Source of the DNA: Campylobacter lanienae NCTC 13004
Lineage (GTDB): Bacteria > Campylobacterota > Campylobacteria > Campylobacterales > Campylobacteraceae
Direction of reading: 5' to 3'
Assembly (NCBI RefSeq): GCF_002139935.1
Contig: NZ_CP015578.1
Location: forward strand, 186,001 to 250,000
Length of the DNA stretch: 64,000 nt
Shown: positions 55,020-63,832 of the stretch, piece after piece
How the letters are laid out: every line of letters begins with the position of its first letter
Numbering within the stretch: the first letter of the stretch is position 1
Notes under the pieces: model-generated
The model's input: the letters and a program-made list of their open reading frames with translations, nothing else
The model's database searches: none
What the model was told of the DNA's origin: nothing
Translations under genes and position numbers: made by a program

Positions 55020-55622
55020 ATGAGATTAATTTTATTTATATTTTTTATAATTTTTTGTGTGGTGATTTTATCTAGCTTTAATCAGCAAAATTTAAGCGAA
55101 TTTATGAGCGATTATGGCGAATTTGGCTGGGCGATCTATATTGGATTTTGGGTAATTTTGCCTATATTTTTATTTCCGGCTGGGATTTTGGCTATTGGCG
55201 GTGGGGCGATTTTGGGCTTTTGGGAGGCTTTAATCTGTGCGATGATAGGAGTTGGGATAAACTCAGCTATAATGTATTTTATCGCAAGATATTTTAGTGG
55301 GGCTTTTGATACTGCTAAATTTGAGAGAGTTAAAAATAAATTTTGTAAAGATGAGTTTAGTCTAATAATTTTACTTAGATTAATACCGATTGTGCCTTAT
55401 AATGTCGTGAATTACATGGCTGGGGCGTTGAGGTTTGATTTTGTTAAATTTATCATTGCTGGGGTGCTTGGCAAGTTTATTAGTGCGGTGCTATTTATAA
55501 ATTTAGGTAGCAATATAGCAAATTATAAAAGCTATGAGTTTTGGCTAGCCCTACTCCTTGTGGTTTTGATGGGTGCGGTGGCATTTTGGGTTAGAAAAAT
55601 TCTAAATAGGAGGGTTGGATGA
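55020..55622 (+). CDS. TVP38/TMEM64 (VTT-domain) membrane protein
   Basis: A 200-residue membrane protein with about five helices. The VTT (SNARE-associated/DedA-like) signature is visible: FPAGILAIGGGAILGFWEAL, then FSLIILLRLIPIVPYNVVNY and FDFVKFIIAGVLGKFISAVL. Relatives act as lipid scramblases or in envelope homeostasis; the specific role here is unknown. ATG is preceded by AAAGAGAAA. It overlaps rdgB by 4 nt. Confidence 0.85.
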   Translation: MRLILFIFFIIFCVVILSSFNQQNLSEFMSDYGEFGWAIYIGFWVILPIFLFPAGILAIGGGAILGFWEALICAMIGVGINSAIMYFIARYFSGAFDTAKFERVKNKFCKDEFSLIILLRLIPIVPYNVVNYMAGALRFDFVKFIIAGVLGKFISAVLFINLGSNIANYKSYEFWLALLLVVLMGAVAFWVRKILNRRVG

Positions 55623-56230
55623 AGATTGTTTTAGCTACAAATAATATGGATAAAGTAAGGGAGATTAAAGCTTATTATAATCAATTTGAAGTTTTGGCTT
55701 TGGGTGATATATGTAAGCCATTTGAGATACAAGAGTATGGCAAGAGCTTTTATGAAAATGCGATGATAAAAGCAGATGCTGTGTATGAGAAAATTAAAGA
55801 GCTTGGAATTGAAAATGAGTGTATAGCTCTAAGTGATGATAGCGGGATAAGCGTTGAAGCGCTTGGCTTTGCTCCTGGGATCTACTCAGCTAGGTATAGT
55901 GGTGAAGGGGTAAGTGATGCGAGCAATAGAGCAAAATTGATTAGTGAGTTAAAAAGATTAGGCTTAAGCCACGCTAAGGCATTTTATACCGCTTGTATCG
56001 GTATCGGCTCTAAATATGGCAGATATGGCGTCCATGGATTTATGCATGGAGAAGTCATCGATAGAGAGCTTGGGGATAATGGCTTTGGGTATGATTTTAT
56101 GTTTATTCCTGATGGATTTGATAAGACTATAGGGCAGATTGATGAGAGTATCAAGCTTCAAATTTCACACCGATCTAAGGGGTTAGAACTAGCTAAGCCT
56201 ATACTTAAAATGTTGAGTAGATATTATTAA
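55619..56230 (+). CDS. rdgB: non-canonical purine NTP pyrophosphatase (RdgB/HAM1)
   Basis: A 203-residue house-cleaning enzyme hydrolysing ITP, dITP and XTP. VLATNNMDKVREIKAY, IALSDDSGISVEALGFAPGI, YSARYSGEG and GFGYDFMFIPDG are characteristic; QISHRSKGLE carries the end motif. It overlaps the VTT gene by 4 nt. Confidence 0.94.
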   Translation: MKIVLATNNMDKVREIKAYYNQFEVLALGDICKPFEIQEYGKSFYENAMIKADAVYEKIKELGIENECIALSDDSGISVEALGFAPGIYSARYSGEGVSDASNRAKLISELKRLGLSHAKAFYTACIGIGSKYGRYGVHGFMHGEVIDRELGDNGFGYDFMFIPDGFDKTIGQIDESIKLQISHRSKGLELAKPILKMLSRYY

Positions 56231-56265
56231 ATTTATATAATTTAAATAAATATTAAGCATAAAGT

Positions 56266-56275
56266 AATAATTATT
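56266..56275 (+). promoter_or_regulatory. possible metal-regulator site upstream of the TonB receptor
   Basis: AATAATTATT is a 10 bp palindrome in the 90 bp gap before the receptor, in an AT-rich context that could be a Fur-type box. The match to a Fur consensus is weak and the idea rests mainly on the gene downstream. A good -10 box is not evident. Confidence 0.2.
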
Positions 56276-56320
56276 TCAGTATTATTTTGGCTTAATCTGT
56301 AATATTTTAAGGAGTATTTT

Positions 56321-58267
56321 ATGAGAGTGCTTTGTGCTTTGTGTGCCGCTGCGAGTTTATACGCTCAAGATTTAAATTTAGGTAGAGTAAATGTAACTCA
56401 AAGTTATGAAAAAAGCATTTTAGACAATCCCATAACTACACAAATCACCAAAGACACTATACTAAATTCACCCGATCTAGCCAAATCTTTGCTTGATATA
56501 AGTGGATTTAACATGGTTAGAAAAGGCGGTGGCGGTAGCGAAGTATCATATCGCTCAGGGCTTTCAGCTAGACTGCCTATATATACAGATGGATCTGAAA
56601 TTCACGGCGGTTGCGGTGGTCGGATGGATACAGCTATAACCTATATCGCACCGCAAAATTACCGCTCAATTAAGATAATCAAAGGCCCTCAAGATGTGAG
56701 ATATGGAGCACTAGTTAATGGTGGATTGATGTTTGATAGGGGGATTATTAGATTAAATGAGCTTAGTTATGGTGCTGATATATCTATGCTTGCTGGTAGC
56801 TTTAACCAAAGAGAGTTAAGTGGCGAGGCGATCGGCGGAAATGAGCTTGGTAGTATCCAAGTAAATGGCGGAATTTACCAAAGCGATAATTACAAAGATG
56901 GCGATGGAAACATAGTCCATTCAGAGTATTTTCGCAAACAAGGCGCTATAATCGCCACATTAACACCAAATGAAGAGAGTGCTATTAGCCTTAGTGCTGA
57001 CTTTGGCGATGGCGAGGCGGCTTATGCTGATAGGGCGATGGATGGGACAAAGTTTCAAAGAGAATCTTATAATCTAGCTTTAGAGCAGGCCTTAGGTAGC
57101 CACATTTTGAATTTACAAGGTTATTATCACTATATAGATCATGTGATGGATAATTTTAGCCTAAGACCAGCAATGCCAAATAGATATAATATCAGTAATC
57201 CAAAAAGAGAGATTATCGGCACTAAAGCCGAGTTAAAACTAAATTTCGATACCATAACTACATATATAGGTGGCTCTTATAGAGAAGATAAGCATTCTAG
57301 CAGAATGACTCAAAATGCCATTAATGCTACCGAGGCACGAAATACGCTTTTTTCTAAGGATTATAACAAAAATGCTCTAATTAGCACATCTTCTGTATTT
57401 ACTCAAAGTGAGTATCTTAGTGAGGATTATGGGGTATTTGGCGGTATTAGACTAGATAGGGTTGAGATAGATAAATATCTTGCTGGTAGATTTGATAGAT
57501 CTAAAATTCAAACCCCAATATCTGGATTTATGCGTTATGAGAGATATTTTGATACATTAAGCTTATATGCTGGGGTTGGTAGAGCTGAGAGAGCATCGGA
57601 TTTTTGGGAACTTCAAAAAGTTGATGGAATGAGCTTAAAAACCGAAAAAAATCACCAAATCGACCTAGGTACTATCTATGATAATGGGAATTTGAGTTTA
57701 AGCACAAATTTATTTGTGTCTAAAATAGATGATTATATCATTTTAAATTACAATGGCGCCACATCTTCATTTAATACAGATGCCCTTTTGATGGGTGGAG
57801 AGATAGATGCTAATATATTGATTAATAATTTTTATAAGCTTGGTGCGGGGTTATCGTATGTTTATGGCGAGAATTTGAAAGATACAAATGGATTAAAAGA
57901 TGGCGATCCACTGCCGCAAATTTCGCCTTTGGTTTTTAAAGCTGTTGCCGGTTTGGTGCGTAATGAGTGGTTTGTCGATTTGGATTTTTATGCTAATGCT
58001 AGCCAACATAGATATAAAGAGAATTACGGCAATGTCGCCGGTAAGGACTTAGGCTATAGCGATAGCTTTTGGACTATTGGGCTAAATGCTGGATATAAAT
58101 ACAAAAATTATCAAATTATGCTAGCAGCACTAAATTTAAACGACGCACTATATAGCTATCACACTAGCAAAAATGGCGCCGAAATAGCCACGCTTGATAT
58201 CCCGGCTACTACTAGAGTTTATGAGCCGGGGCGAAGCTTTTGGGTGAAATTAAGAGCAAATTTCTAA
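56321..58267 (+). CDS. TonB-dependent outer membrane receptor, copper-receptor (OprC/NosA) type
   Basis: A 648-residue outer membrane protein: signal peptide (MRVLCALCAAASLYA), TonB-box region, plug domain (about 35-150, ITTQITKDTILNSPDLAKSL) and a 22-strand-type barrel ending in Phe (VKLRANF). The plug contains IHGGCGGRMDTAITYIAPQN and IKIIKGPQDVRYG, which match the TonB-dependent copper receptor family (OprC, NosA) where His, Cys and Met ligands occur in this region. The substrate is inferred as copper, or another metal. AAGGAG precedes the ATG. A dedicated tonB follows after 1 nt. Confidence 0.8.
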   Translation: MRVLCALCAAASLYAQDLNLGRVNVTQSYEKSILDNPITTQITKDTILNSPDLAKSLLDISGFNMVRKGGGGSEVSYRSGLSARLPIYTDGSEIHGGCGGRMDTAITYIAPQNYRSIKIIKGPQDVRYGALVNGGLMFDRGIIRLNELSYGADISMLAGSFNQRELSGEAIGGNELGSIQVNGGIYQSDNYKDGDGNIVHSEYFRKQGAIIATLTPNEESAISLSADFGDGEAAYADRAMDGTKFQRESYNLALEQALGSHILNLQGYYHYIDHVMDNFSLRPAMPNRYNISNPKREIIGTKAELKLNFDTITTYIGGSYREDKHSSRMTQNAINATEARNTLFSKDYNKNALISTSSVFTQSEYLSEDYGVFGGIRLDRVEIDKYLAGRFDRSKIQTPISGFMRYERYFDTLSLYAGVGRAERASDFWELQKVDGMSLKTEKNHQIDLGTIYDNGNLSLSTNLFVSKIDDYIILNYNGATSSFNTDALLMGGEIDANILINNFYKLGAGLSYVYGENLKDTNGLKDGDPLPQISPLVFKAVAGLVRNEWFVDLDFYANASQHRYKENYGNVAGKDLGYSDSFWTIGLNAGYKYKNYQIMLAALNLNDALYSYHTSKNGAEIATLDIPATTRVYEPGRSFWVKLRANF

Positions 58268-58268
58268 A

Positions 58269-58937
58269 ATGGAGCAAAAAGCACTCAATATAACTTCATT
58301 CATATTTTCGCTATTGATATATTTTGTGCTTGTGGCTCTTATAACCTTTGGCGCTAAAATAAATTTAGGCAAGGATAAAATAGTTAGTGAATTTGAAATT
58401 TATATAGTAGAATCTGATATAAAACCAAATTCGCTAAATCCCATAAAACCGCCAAATTCATCTATAAATCCACCAAGCACGCCAGATCCACAAACCCGCA
58501 AAATCACAGCTCAAAAATCCCAAAAATCAACCCAAAAATCCCAAACCCCAACCCAAAATTTAACCAAAGCAGCCTATCAATCATCGCAACAAAATACCCC
58601 TATAAATAGTCCATCAAAATCAAACGAATCAACCCCTAGCCAAAACCAAATCACCAAACTAAGTAGCGATAGCGAAATATTTAAAAGATTAAAAGATGAA
58701 ATCGCCCAAAATACCATCTATCCAAGAGCCGCTAGAAGAGCTAGATTGAGTGGTGTAGTAGGCGTGGAGTTTCAAATAGATAAAAGCGGTATAAGTAATG
58801 AGAAAATCTCACGCCCCAGCCAGCATAAATTGCTCAATGAAGCGGCGCTAAATGCGATTAAAAAGACAAAGCCAAATTTAGAAAATATAGATAAAAAATA
58901 TAGCATTTTTATGGAGATTGCTTTTGAGCTTAGATAA
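58269..58937 (+). CDS. tonB: TonB-family energy transducer
   Basis: A 222-residue protein with an amino-terminal membrane anchor (about 8-29, TSFIFSLLIYFVLVALITFG), a Pro/Ser/Gln-rich spanning region (about 50-140) and a TonB carboxy-terminal domain (NTIYPRAARRARLSGVVGVE, FQIDKSG). It should carry proton-motive energy from ExbB-ExbD to the receptor encoded 1 nt upstream. exbB and exbD are not next to it, so it must share a complex encoded elsewhere. Confidence 0.88.
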   Translation: MEQKALNITSFIFSLLIYFVLVALITFGAKINLGKDKIVSEFEIYIVESDIKPNSLNPIKPPNSSINPPSTPDPQTRKITAQKSQKSTQKSQTPTQNLTKAAYQSSQQNTPINSPSKSNESTPSQNQITKLSSDSEIFKRLKDEIAQNTIYPRAARRARLSGVVGVEFQIDKSGISNEKISRPSQHKLLNEAALNAIKKTKPNLENIDKKYSIFMEIAFELR

Positions 58938-59012
58938 GTATTTAGAAAATATTAATTTTTTGTTAAAATAATTTTTGCTTAGAGTATGGAGTGAATTTTA
59001 GCTAAATTTGGC

Positions 59013-59018
59013 TATAAT
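59013..59018 (+). promoter_or_regulatory. -10 box of carboxynorspermidine dehydrogenase gene
   Basis: TATAAT in TTTGGCTATAATTACC, 29 nt upstream of the ATG at 59047. Confidence 0.6.
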
Positions 59019-59046
59019 TACCAAAAATTCAGACAAAGGATAGAAA

Positions 59047-60267
59047 ATGAGTCATATCTTAATCATCGGAGCAGGCGGAGTAAGCCAAGCAGCAACGGTA
59101 AAATGCGCTATGAATTCGCAAGTTTTTACCAAAATTACTCTAGCTAGTCGCACCAAAAGTAAATGCGATAAAATAGCTAAATTTATCAAAGACAAAGTCG
59201 GAGTAGATATAGGTACAGCGGTGATAGACGCCGATGATACAAAGGCAGTTGTGAAATTGATAAAAGATATTAAGGCTGATTTGCTTTTAAATGTCGCTTT
59301 GCCTTATCAAGATTTAACCCTTATGGATGCGTGTGTAGAAGCAGGGATCGCCTATATAGATACGGCTAATTACGAGCATCCTGACACGGCTAAATTTGAG
59401 TATAAACTCCAATGGGCTAAAGATGGTAATTTTAAATCCGCTAATACTATGGCGCTTCTTGGTAGTGGATTTGATCCGGGCGTTACTAATGTATATTGTG
59501 CTTATGCGAAGCAATATCTATTTGATGAGATTGAGTATATTGATATTTTGGATTGTAATGCTGGAGACCATGGGTATGCTTTTGCTACAAATTTTAATCC
59601 TGAGATAAATTTGCGTGAAGTTAGCGCAAAGGGTAGATACTACAAAGATGGAAAATGGATAGAAACCGAGCCGATGGAGATAGGATTTAGCTGGGATTAT
59701 CCAAAAATCGGCCCAAAAGATAGCTATTTGCTATACCACGAAGAGCTAGAAAGCCTAGTAAAAAATATCCCTACTCTAAAGCAAATTCGCTTCTTTATGA
59801 CCTTTGGTCAAAGCTACCTAACCCATATGAAATGTCTAGAAAATGTCGGTATGCTAAGAATAGATGAAGTTGAGCACAATGGGGTAAAAATCGTGCCAAT
59901 TCAATTTTTAAAAACCTTACTACCTGACCCAGCAAGCCTAGGCGCTAGAACCAAAGGCAAGACAAATATAGGTTGTGTGATAACAGGCATAAAAGATAAT
60001 AAGCCAAGAAAAGTTTATATCTATAATGTATGCGATCACCAAGAGTGCTATCAAGAAACCGGCGTTGGCGCTGTTAGCTACACTACAGGAGTGCCGGCAA
60101 TGATAGGCTCAATGATGGTAGCAAAGGGAATTTGGAGTGCCAAAGGGGTATTTAATATGGAAGAATTCGATGCCAAACCATTTATGGATGAGCTAAATAA
60201 ACAAGGCTTACCATGGGAGATCATAGAGATGGCACCAAATGAGACTAGATTAATCAAGGAAATTTAA
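59047..60267 (+). CDS. carboxynorspermidine/carboxyspermidine dehydrogenase (saccharopine dehydrogenase family)
   Basis: A 406-residue NADPH-dependent enzyme that condenses aspartate semialdehyde with putrescine or diaminopropane to the carboxy-polyamine that NspC then decarboxylates. ILIIGAGGVSQAATVKCAM is the nucleotide motif; IDTANYEHPDTAKFEY, LLGSGFDPGVTNVYCAYA and DCNAGDHGYAFATNF are family signatures of CASDH. Its partner gene nspC lies 21 kb away at 37843. It stands under its own promoter and AAAGGATAGAAA precedes the ATG. Confidence 0.9.
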   Translation: MSHILIIGAGGVSQAATVKCAMNSQVFTKITLASRTKSKCDKIAKFIKDKVGVDIGTAVIDADDTKAVVKLIKDIKADLLLNVALPYQDLTLMDACVEAGIAYIDTANYEHPDTAKFEYKLQWAKDGNFKSANTMALLGSGFDPGVTNVYCAYAKQYLFDEIEYIDILDCNAGDHGYAFATNFNPEINLREVSAKGRYYKDGKWIETEPMEIGFSWDYPKIGPKDSYLLYHEELESLVKNIPTLKQIRFFMTFGQSYLTHMKCLENVGMLRIDEVEHNGVKIVPIQFLKTLLPDPASLGARTKGKTNIGCVITGIKDNKPRKVYIYNVCDHQECYQETGVGAVSYTTGVPAMIGSMMVAKGIWSAKGVFNMEEFDAKPFMDELNKQGLPWEIIEMAPNETRLIKEI

Positions 60268-60279
60268 GCCAAATTTAGA

Positions 60280-60285
60280 TAAAAT
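60280..60285 (+). promoter_or_regulatory. -10 box of rpmE promoter
   Basis: TAAAAT in AAATTTAGATAAAATCCC, 32 nt upstream of the rpmE ATG, following the dehydrogenase stop. Confidence 0.6.
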
Positions 60286-60317
60286 CCCAACTTTTAAACC
60301 CAAAAAAAGGAAAAGCA

Positions 60318-60518
60318 ATGAAAAAAGATATACATCCAGAGTATGTTGAATGCACAGTTAGTTGCGCTTGCGGAAATACATTTAAGAGCAGATCTAACAA
60401 ATCAGAGATTAAAGTAGATATCTGCAGTGCTTGTCATCCATTTTTCACAGGTAGTGAAAAGATCGTAGATAGCGCAGGTCGTGTAGATAAATTTAAGAAA
60501 AAATATGGTATAAAATAA
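60318..60518 (+). CDS. rpmE: 50S ribosomal protein L31
   Basis: A 66-residue zinc-type L31: [20 protein letters not shown] then [17 protein letters not shown], with Cys16, Cys37 and Cys40 as zinc ligands. AAAGGAAAAGCA precedes the ATG. rsmI starts 4 nt downstream. Confidence 0.97.
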   Translation: MKKDIHPEYVECTVSCACGNTFKSRSNKSEIKVDICSACHPFFTGSEKIVDSAGRVDKFKKKYGIK

Positions 60519-60522
60519 TCTT

Positions 60523-61353
60523 TTGCTCTACTTTCTTCCAACGCCAATTGGCAATTTAGATGATATCTCAAAGAGATGCCTGGACATCTTGAACCTTTGT
60601 GATATCATAATTTGCGAAGATAGTAGAGTTACTAAATCTTTTATAAATCTTTTAAATTTAAAATATAATCTTGAGATAAATCCATCTGAATTTTACTCTC
60701 TTCATACTCATAATGAGAGTGAGTTTTTTGCTAAGTTTGATCCTAATAATTTAATAGAAAAAATCGTAGTCTATGTAAGCGATGCCGGAATGCCTTGTAT
60801 CAGTGATCCAGGCGTGGCTTTGGTGAGATTTGCTCAAAATAACTCTATAAATTACGAGGTATTAAGTGGATCAAATGCCTTGCTTTTAGCGGTGGCTGCT
60901 AGTGGATTGATAGAGAAGGAATTTAGCTTTTTAGGCTTTTTGCCAAATACTAGCAGAGATAGGGATTTAGCCTTACAAAATGCTCTAAATTCGCCATATC
61001 CGGTGGTGATATATGAGTCTCCAAAGCGAATTTTGAATCTAATAAAAGATATAGCAAAATTAGAACCAACTAGAGAGATTTTTGCTATCAAAGAGGCGAC
61101 AAAAAAATTTGAAACCAAATTTAAAAATAGCGCGCAAAATTTAGTTTTGAGCTTACAAAATGCCAACTTAAAAGGCGAGTGGTGCGTAGTAGTCGCTGCT
61201 ACAAATATCATAAACCAAGAAAAAATCACTATAGATGATATAAATGAGTTAGATATTGCGCCAAAGCAAAAGGCGAAATTGCTAAGCAAATTAACAGGCA
61301 AAAGCGTAAAAGAGATATACAATAAACTAAGTAATAGAGATAAAAATATATAA
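60523..61353 (+). CDS. rsmI: 16S rRNA (cytidine(1402)-2'-O)-methyltransferase
   Basis: A 276-residue SAM-dependent methyltransferase of the tetrapyrrole-methylase fold. LYFLPTPIGNLDDISKRCLD, IICEDSRVTK, VYVSDAGMPCISDPGVALV and FEDSPKR-like VIYESPKRILN are RsmI signatures. It begins with TTG at 60523; no ATG fits. It is 4 nt downstream of rpmE, so ribosomal genes are co-transcribed. Confidence 0.94.
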   Translation: MLYFLPTPIGNLDDISKRCLDILNLCDIIICEDSRVTKSFINLLNLKYNLEINPSEFYSLHTHNESEFFAKFDPNNLIEKIVVYVSDAGMPCISDPGVALVRFAQNNSINYEVLSGSNALLLAVAASGLIEKEFSFLGFLPNTSRDRDLALQNALNSPYPVVIYESPKRILNLIKDIAKLEPTREIFAIKEATKKFETKFKNSAQNLVLSLQNANLKGEWCVVVAATNIINQEKITIDDINELDIAPKQKAKLLSKLTGKSVKEIYNKLSNRDKNI

Positions 61354-61363
61354 ATTTAATAAT

Positions 61364-61393
61364 GAAAATTAATTAAATTTCAATTTTCTTTTC
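61364..61393 (+). terminator. possible terminator after rsmI
   Basis: GAAAATT (61364-61370) and AATTTTC (61382-61388) with an 11 nt loop, followed by TTTTC. An AT-only weak stem. Confidence 0.3.
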
Positions 61394-61403
61394 AAAAATA
61401 AGC

Positions 61404-61409
61404 TAAAAT
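61404..61409 (+). promoter_or_regulatory. -10 box of rlmB promoter
   Basis: TAAAAT in AAGCTAAAATTTAAGG, 29 nt upstream of the rlmB ATG. Confidence 0.45.
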
Positions 61410-61437
61410 TTAAGGGCTTTTAGATACCATAATCGCT

Positions 61438-62124
61438 ATGATTGTCTATGGAAAACAGCTATTTTTACATTTGTTAAAACACCACAAAGATAAGCTTGAA
61501 GAGATATATCTAGCAAAAGAGGTTAATAAAGATATATTTCACCAAATAGCAAAAGTCGGCTTGAAAATTCAAAAAGTTGATAACCAAAAAGCTCAAGCTC
61601 TCGCTCGTGGCGGTAATCATCAAGGCTTTTTAGCCAAGGTGAAAGATTATGAATTTGCCACTTTAAGCGAGATTAAAAAGGCTGATTATTTGGTGATTTT
61701 ATATGGTTTAAGCGATGTGGGAAATATCGGTGCGATAGTTAGAACTGCGTATGCTTTGGGTGCCGGTGGTGTGGTTATAGTGGGTAAAAATGAGAATTTA
61801 GCGATACAAGGCATCATCCGATCTAGCAGCGGTGCAGCGTATGAGTTGCCAATCGCTCTTTGTAGTGATGGGCTGGGTTTGATAAATGAGCTAAGACAAA
61901 TTGGATTTAAAATTTATGCCGCAAATGCCGGTGGCAAGAGTGTTAAGGATTTTAAATTTGATCCTAAGAGCGTTATAATTATGGGTAGCGAAGGCGAAGG
62001 AATACCAAATAAGGTATTACAAAAGTGTGATGAGATCCTAGGCGTTAATATGCGTAAGGATTGGGATAGCTTAAATGTCAGCGTGGCATTTGGAATATTA
62101 TTTGATAGGATTATAAATGGCTAA
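61438..62124 (+). CDS. rlmB: 23S rRNA (guanosine-2'-O)-methyltransferase RlmB-type (SpoU family)
   Basis: A 228-residue SpoU-family methyltransferase. It has an amino-terminal substrate domain (GKQLFLHLLKHHKDKLEEIY) and a knotted SPOUT domain with LSDVGNIGAIVRTAYALGAG, IIMGSEGEGIPNKVL and SLNVSVAFGILFDRI, the three motifs of the family. The precise target (G2251 in E. coli) is inferred. No strong ribosome site is seen before the ATG. The next gene overlaps by 8 nt. Confidence 0.88.
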   Translation: MIVYGKQLFLHLLKHHKDKLEEIYLAKEVNKDIFHQIAKVGLKIQKVDNQKAQALARGGNHQGFLAKVKDYEFATLSEIKKADYLVILYGLSDVGNIGAIVRTAYALGAGGVVIVGKNENLAIQGIIRSSSGAAYELPIALCSDGLGLINELRQIGFKIYAANAGGKSVKDFKFDPKSVIIMGSEGEGIPNKVLQKCDEILGVNMRKDWDSLNVSVAFGILFDRIING

Positions 62125-63010
62125 TGGTATAGAAAAACTTTTAGAAATGGATCTTAAAGAGGTCACAAAACGCACACACATAGAGACTGAGTATTTAGAG
62201 TATATGTGTGAGAAAAATTACGAAAAACTTCGCAAATTAAATGCTTCTGGCTTTGCTAAGATCTTAAGTCGTGAGTATGATTTGGATCTTCAAGGATGGA
62301 TAGATGAGTATAACGAATATTGTAAGGAAAATGGCAGTTGCGATAACTCAAATTTCACAGTAGCGCCTAAGATCCCAGCATATACACCAAAAAGCGATAA
62401 TAGCAGGGCTTTGAGCGTTATGTTGATATTAGTTTTGATAGTAGTGGCTATCGTTTGGGTTGTTAAATTTACAGATATCTTAGACTCGATAGAATTACCA
62501 AATTTCGATAAAAATCAAAGCGTAGCATACTCTAGTGCTTCAGTGGTGGAATCAGCTAAGGAGAATTTACAGACCACAGCAAATAGTGTAACTCCGCTTC
62601 AAATAGATGAAAATATCAGTAGTGAAAGCAATGAAACCACAGCTACAAAAGAAGATAACGAGACGCTAGAGTCAAATTTAACCATCGCAAGCGTAGAGAT
62701 CCAAGCCCCGATAATGATAGAAAATAGCGATAAAATTGCCAAAATCATCCCAAATAAAACCATCTGGATAGGGATAAAAAACCTAGATGGCACAAACAAA
62801 AAATCATACACCACAAAAAACGCCATAGATCTGAATTTAAGTATAGACCAACTTATCCAAACAGGCCATGGGGAGCTGATTTTAGAACAAGATGGGGAGA
62901 GAAAGAAATTTGAATTTCAAAAGCCTTTGAGATTTGTAGTTGAAAATGGAGTGATAAAAGAGATTGATTATGCTGAGTTTGTCAAATTAAACAAAGGTGC
63001 TCAATGGTAA
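62117..63010 (+). CDS. RodZ-like bitopic membrane protein
   Basis: A 297-residue protein I would not name with certainty. Residues 10-68 (LKEVTKRTHIETEYLEYMCE, then GFAKILSREYDLDLQGWIDE) resemble the helix-turn-helix of RodZ, which binds MreB. A membrane helix follows (about 98-117, ALSVMLILVLIVVAIVWVVK), then an acidic Ser/Thr-rich linker (about 135-205), and a carboxy-terminal beta domain (NKTIWIGIKNLDGTNKKSYT, GHGELILEQDGERKKFEF) like the DUF4115 domain of RodZ. This order matches RodZ, and the window contains mreB and mreC. It overlaps rlmB by 8 nt and the next gene by 7 nt. Confidence 0.7.
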   Translation: MANGIEKLLEMDLKEVTKRTHIETEYLEYMCEKNYEKLRKLNASGFAKILSREYDLDLQGWIDEYNEYCKENGSCDNSNFTVAPKIPAYTPKSDNSRALSVMLILVLIVVAIVWVVKFTDILDSIELPNFDKNQSVAYSSASVVESAKENLQTTANSVTPLQIDENISSESNETTATKEDNETLESNLTIASVEIQAPIMIENSDKIAKIIPNKTIWIGIKNLDGTNKKSYTTKNAIDLNLSIDQLIQTGHGELILEQDGERKKFEFQKPLRFVVENGVIKEIDYAEFVKLNKGAQW

Positions 63011-63822
63011 GGGGAATCGCTCTTTATTTTATCCTTATTTTAAGCTCTTTTGGAGCCGATCTACACAGCAATATCAAAAGCATTATTTCAGAGCAAATGT
63101 ATGCCCAAAATATAGATAAAATAGAGAATATATTTGTTAATCAATCTGAATTTATAGACAATAATGGAAATTTAAATTATCCTAAAATCATAAATACTCT
63201 AAGAGTAAATTCGCTTTTAAATCTTACCTACTCTATGCCTGTAAATTTAGAAATTTCATTTTATAGCCCAAGCTCCGATATTTTGATGTTTAAGAGCGTA
63301 TCTGAAGCTTTAAAAAGCATTGGTTACTCATATTTTTTAAGCAAATCTTTAAAGAGTGATACCGAGGGGATAATTTGGCAAATCTCTATGAGCTCACGAT
63401 TTGTCCTTGATCCGGGGATTTTGTATAGAGAATTGATGAAAAACAATATATTTATCAAAGATATCAAGCGTGATGGGCAGTTTAGCTTTACTTATAGTAT
63501 AGATGCTTCAAGAGCTGTATTATCTACGCATAGATATATTAGCGATGTAGAATTTGAGTTGCCTAGACCATTGGAGCCATATTTTTTAAATATCAACGAC
63601 AAGAGCCAAGCCTTGATAAAAAGCCACCCATCAGATAGCTGGATATGCTCTATAAAGGTGCTTGATAGGGATTTGAATTTAATAACACAGATTAAATCAG
63701 ATAGACCAGAAAAGGAGATTTATATCAAATTTCCACCAAATTCATACTATATGCTTATAGATGATGCTTTTAGTTTAGAAAACATTAAACGAGGTTTAAA
63801 AATATATATACAATCAAATTAA
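63004..63822 (+). CDS. periplasmic protein of unknown function
   Basis: A 272-residue exported protein with a signal peptide (MVRGIALYFILILSSFGA). The mature part is hydrophilic with alternating patterns, for example ILMFKSVSEALKSIGYSYFL and SFTYSIDASRAVLSTHRYIS. I do not recognise the family; C. jejuni has a periplasmic protein in the same position beside an aminotransferase. It overlaps the RodZ-like gene by 7 nt and is followed by the aminotransferase after 10 nt, so the proteins may work together at the envelope. Confidence 0.65.
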   Translation: MVRGIALYFILILSSFGADLHSNIKSIISEQMYAQNIDKIENIFVNQSEFIDNNGNLNYPKIINTLRVNSLLNLTYSMPVNLEISFYSPSSDILMFKSVSEALKSIGYSYFLSKSLKSDTEGIIWQISMSSRFVLDPGILYRELMKNNIFIKDIKRDGQFSFTYSIDASRAVLSTHRYISDVEFELPRPLEPYFLNINDKSQALIKSHPSDSWICSIKVLDRDLNLITQIKSDRPEKEIYIKFPPNSYYMLIDDAFSLENIKRGLKIYIQSN

Positions 63823-63832
63823 GGAGTTATTT

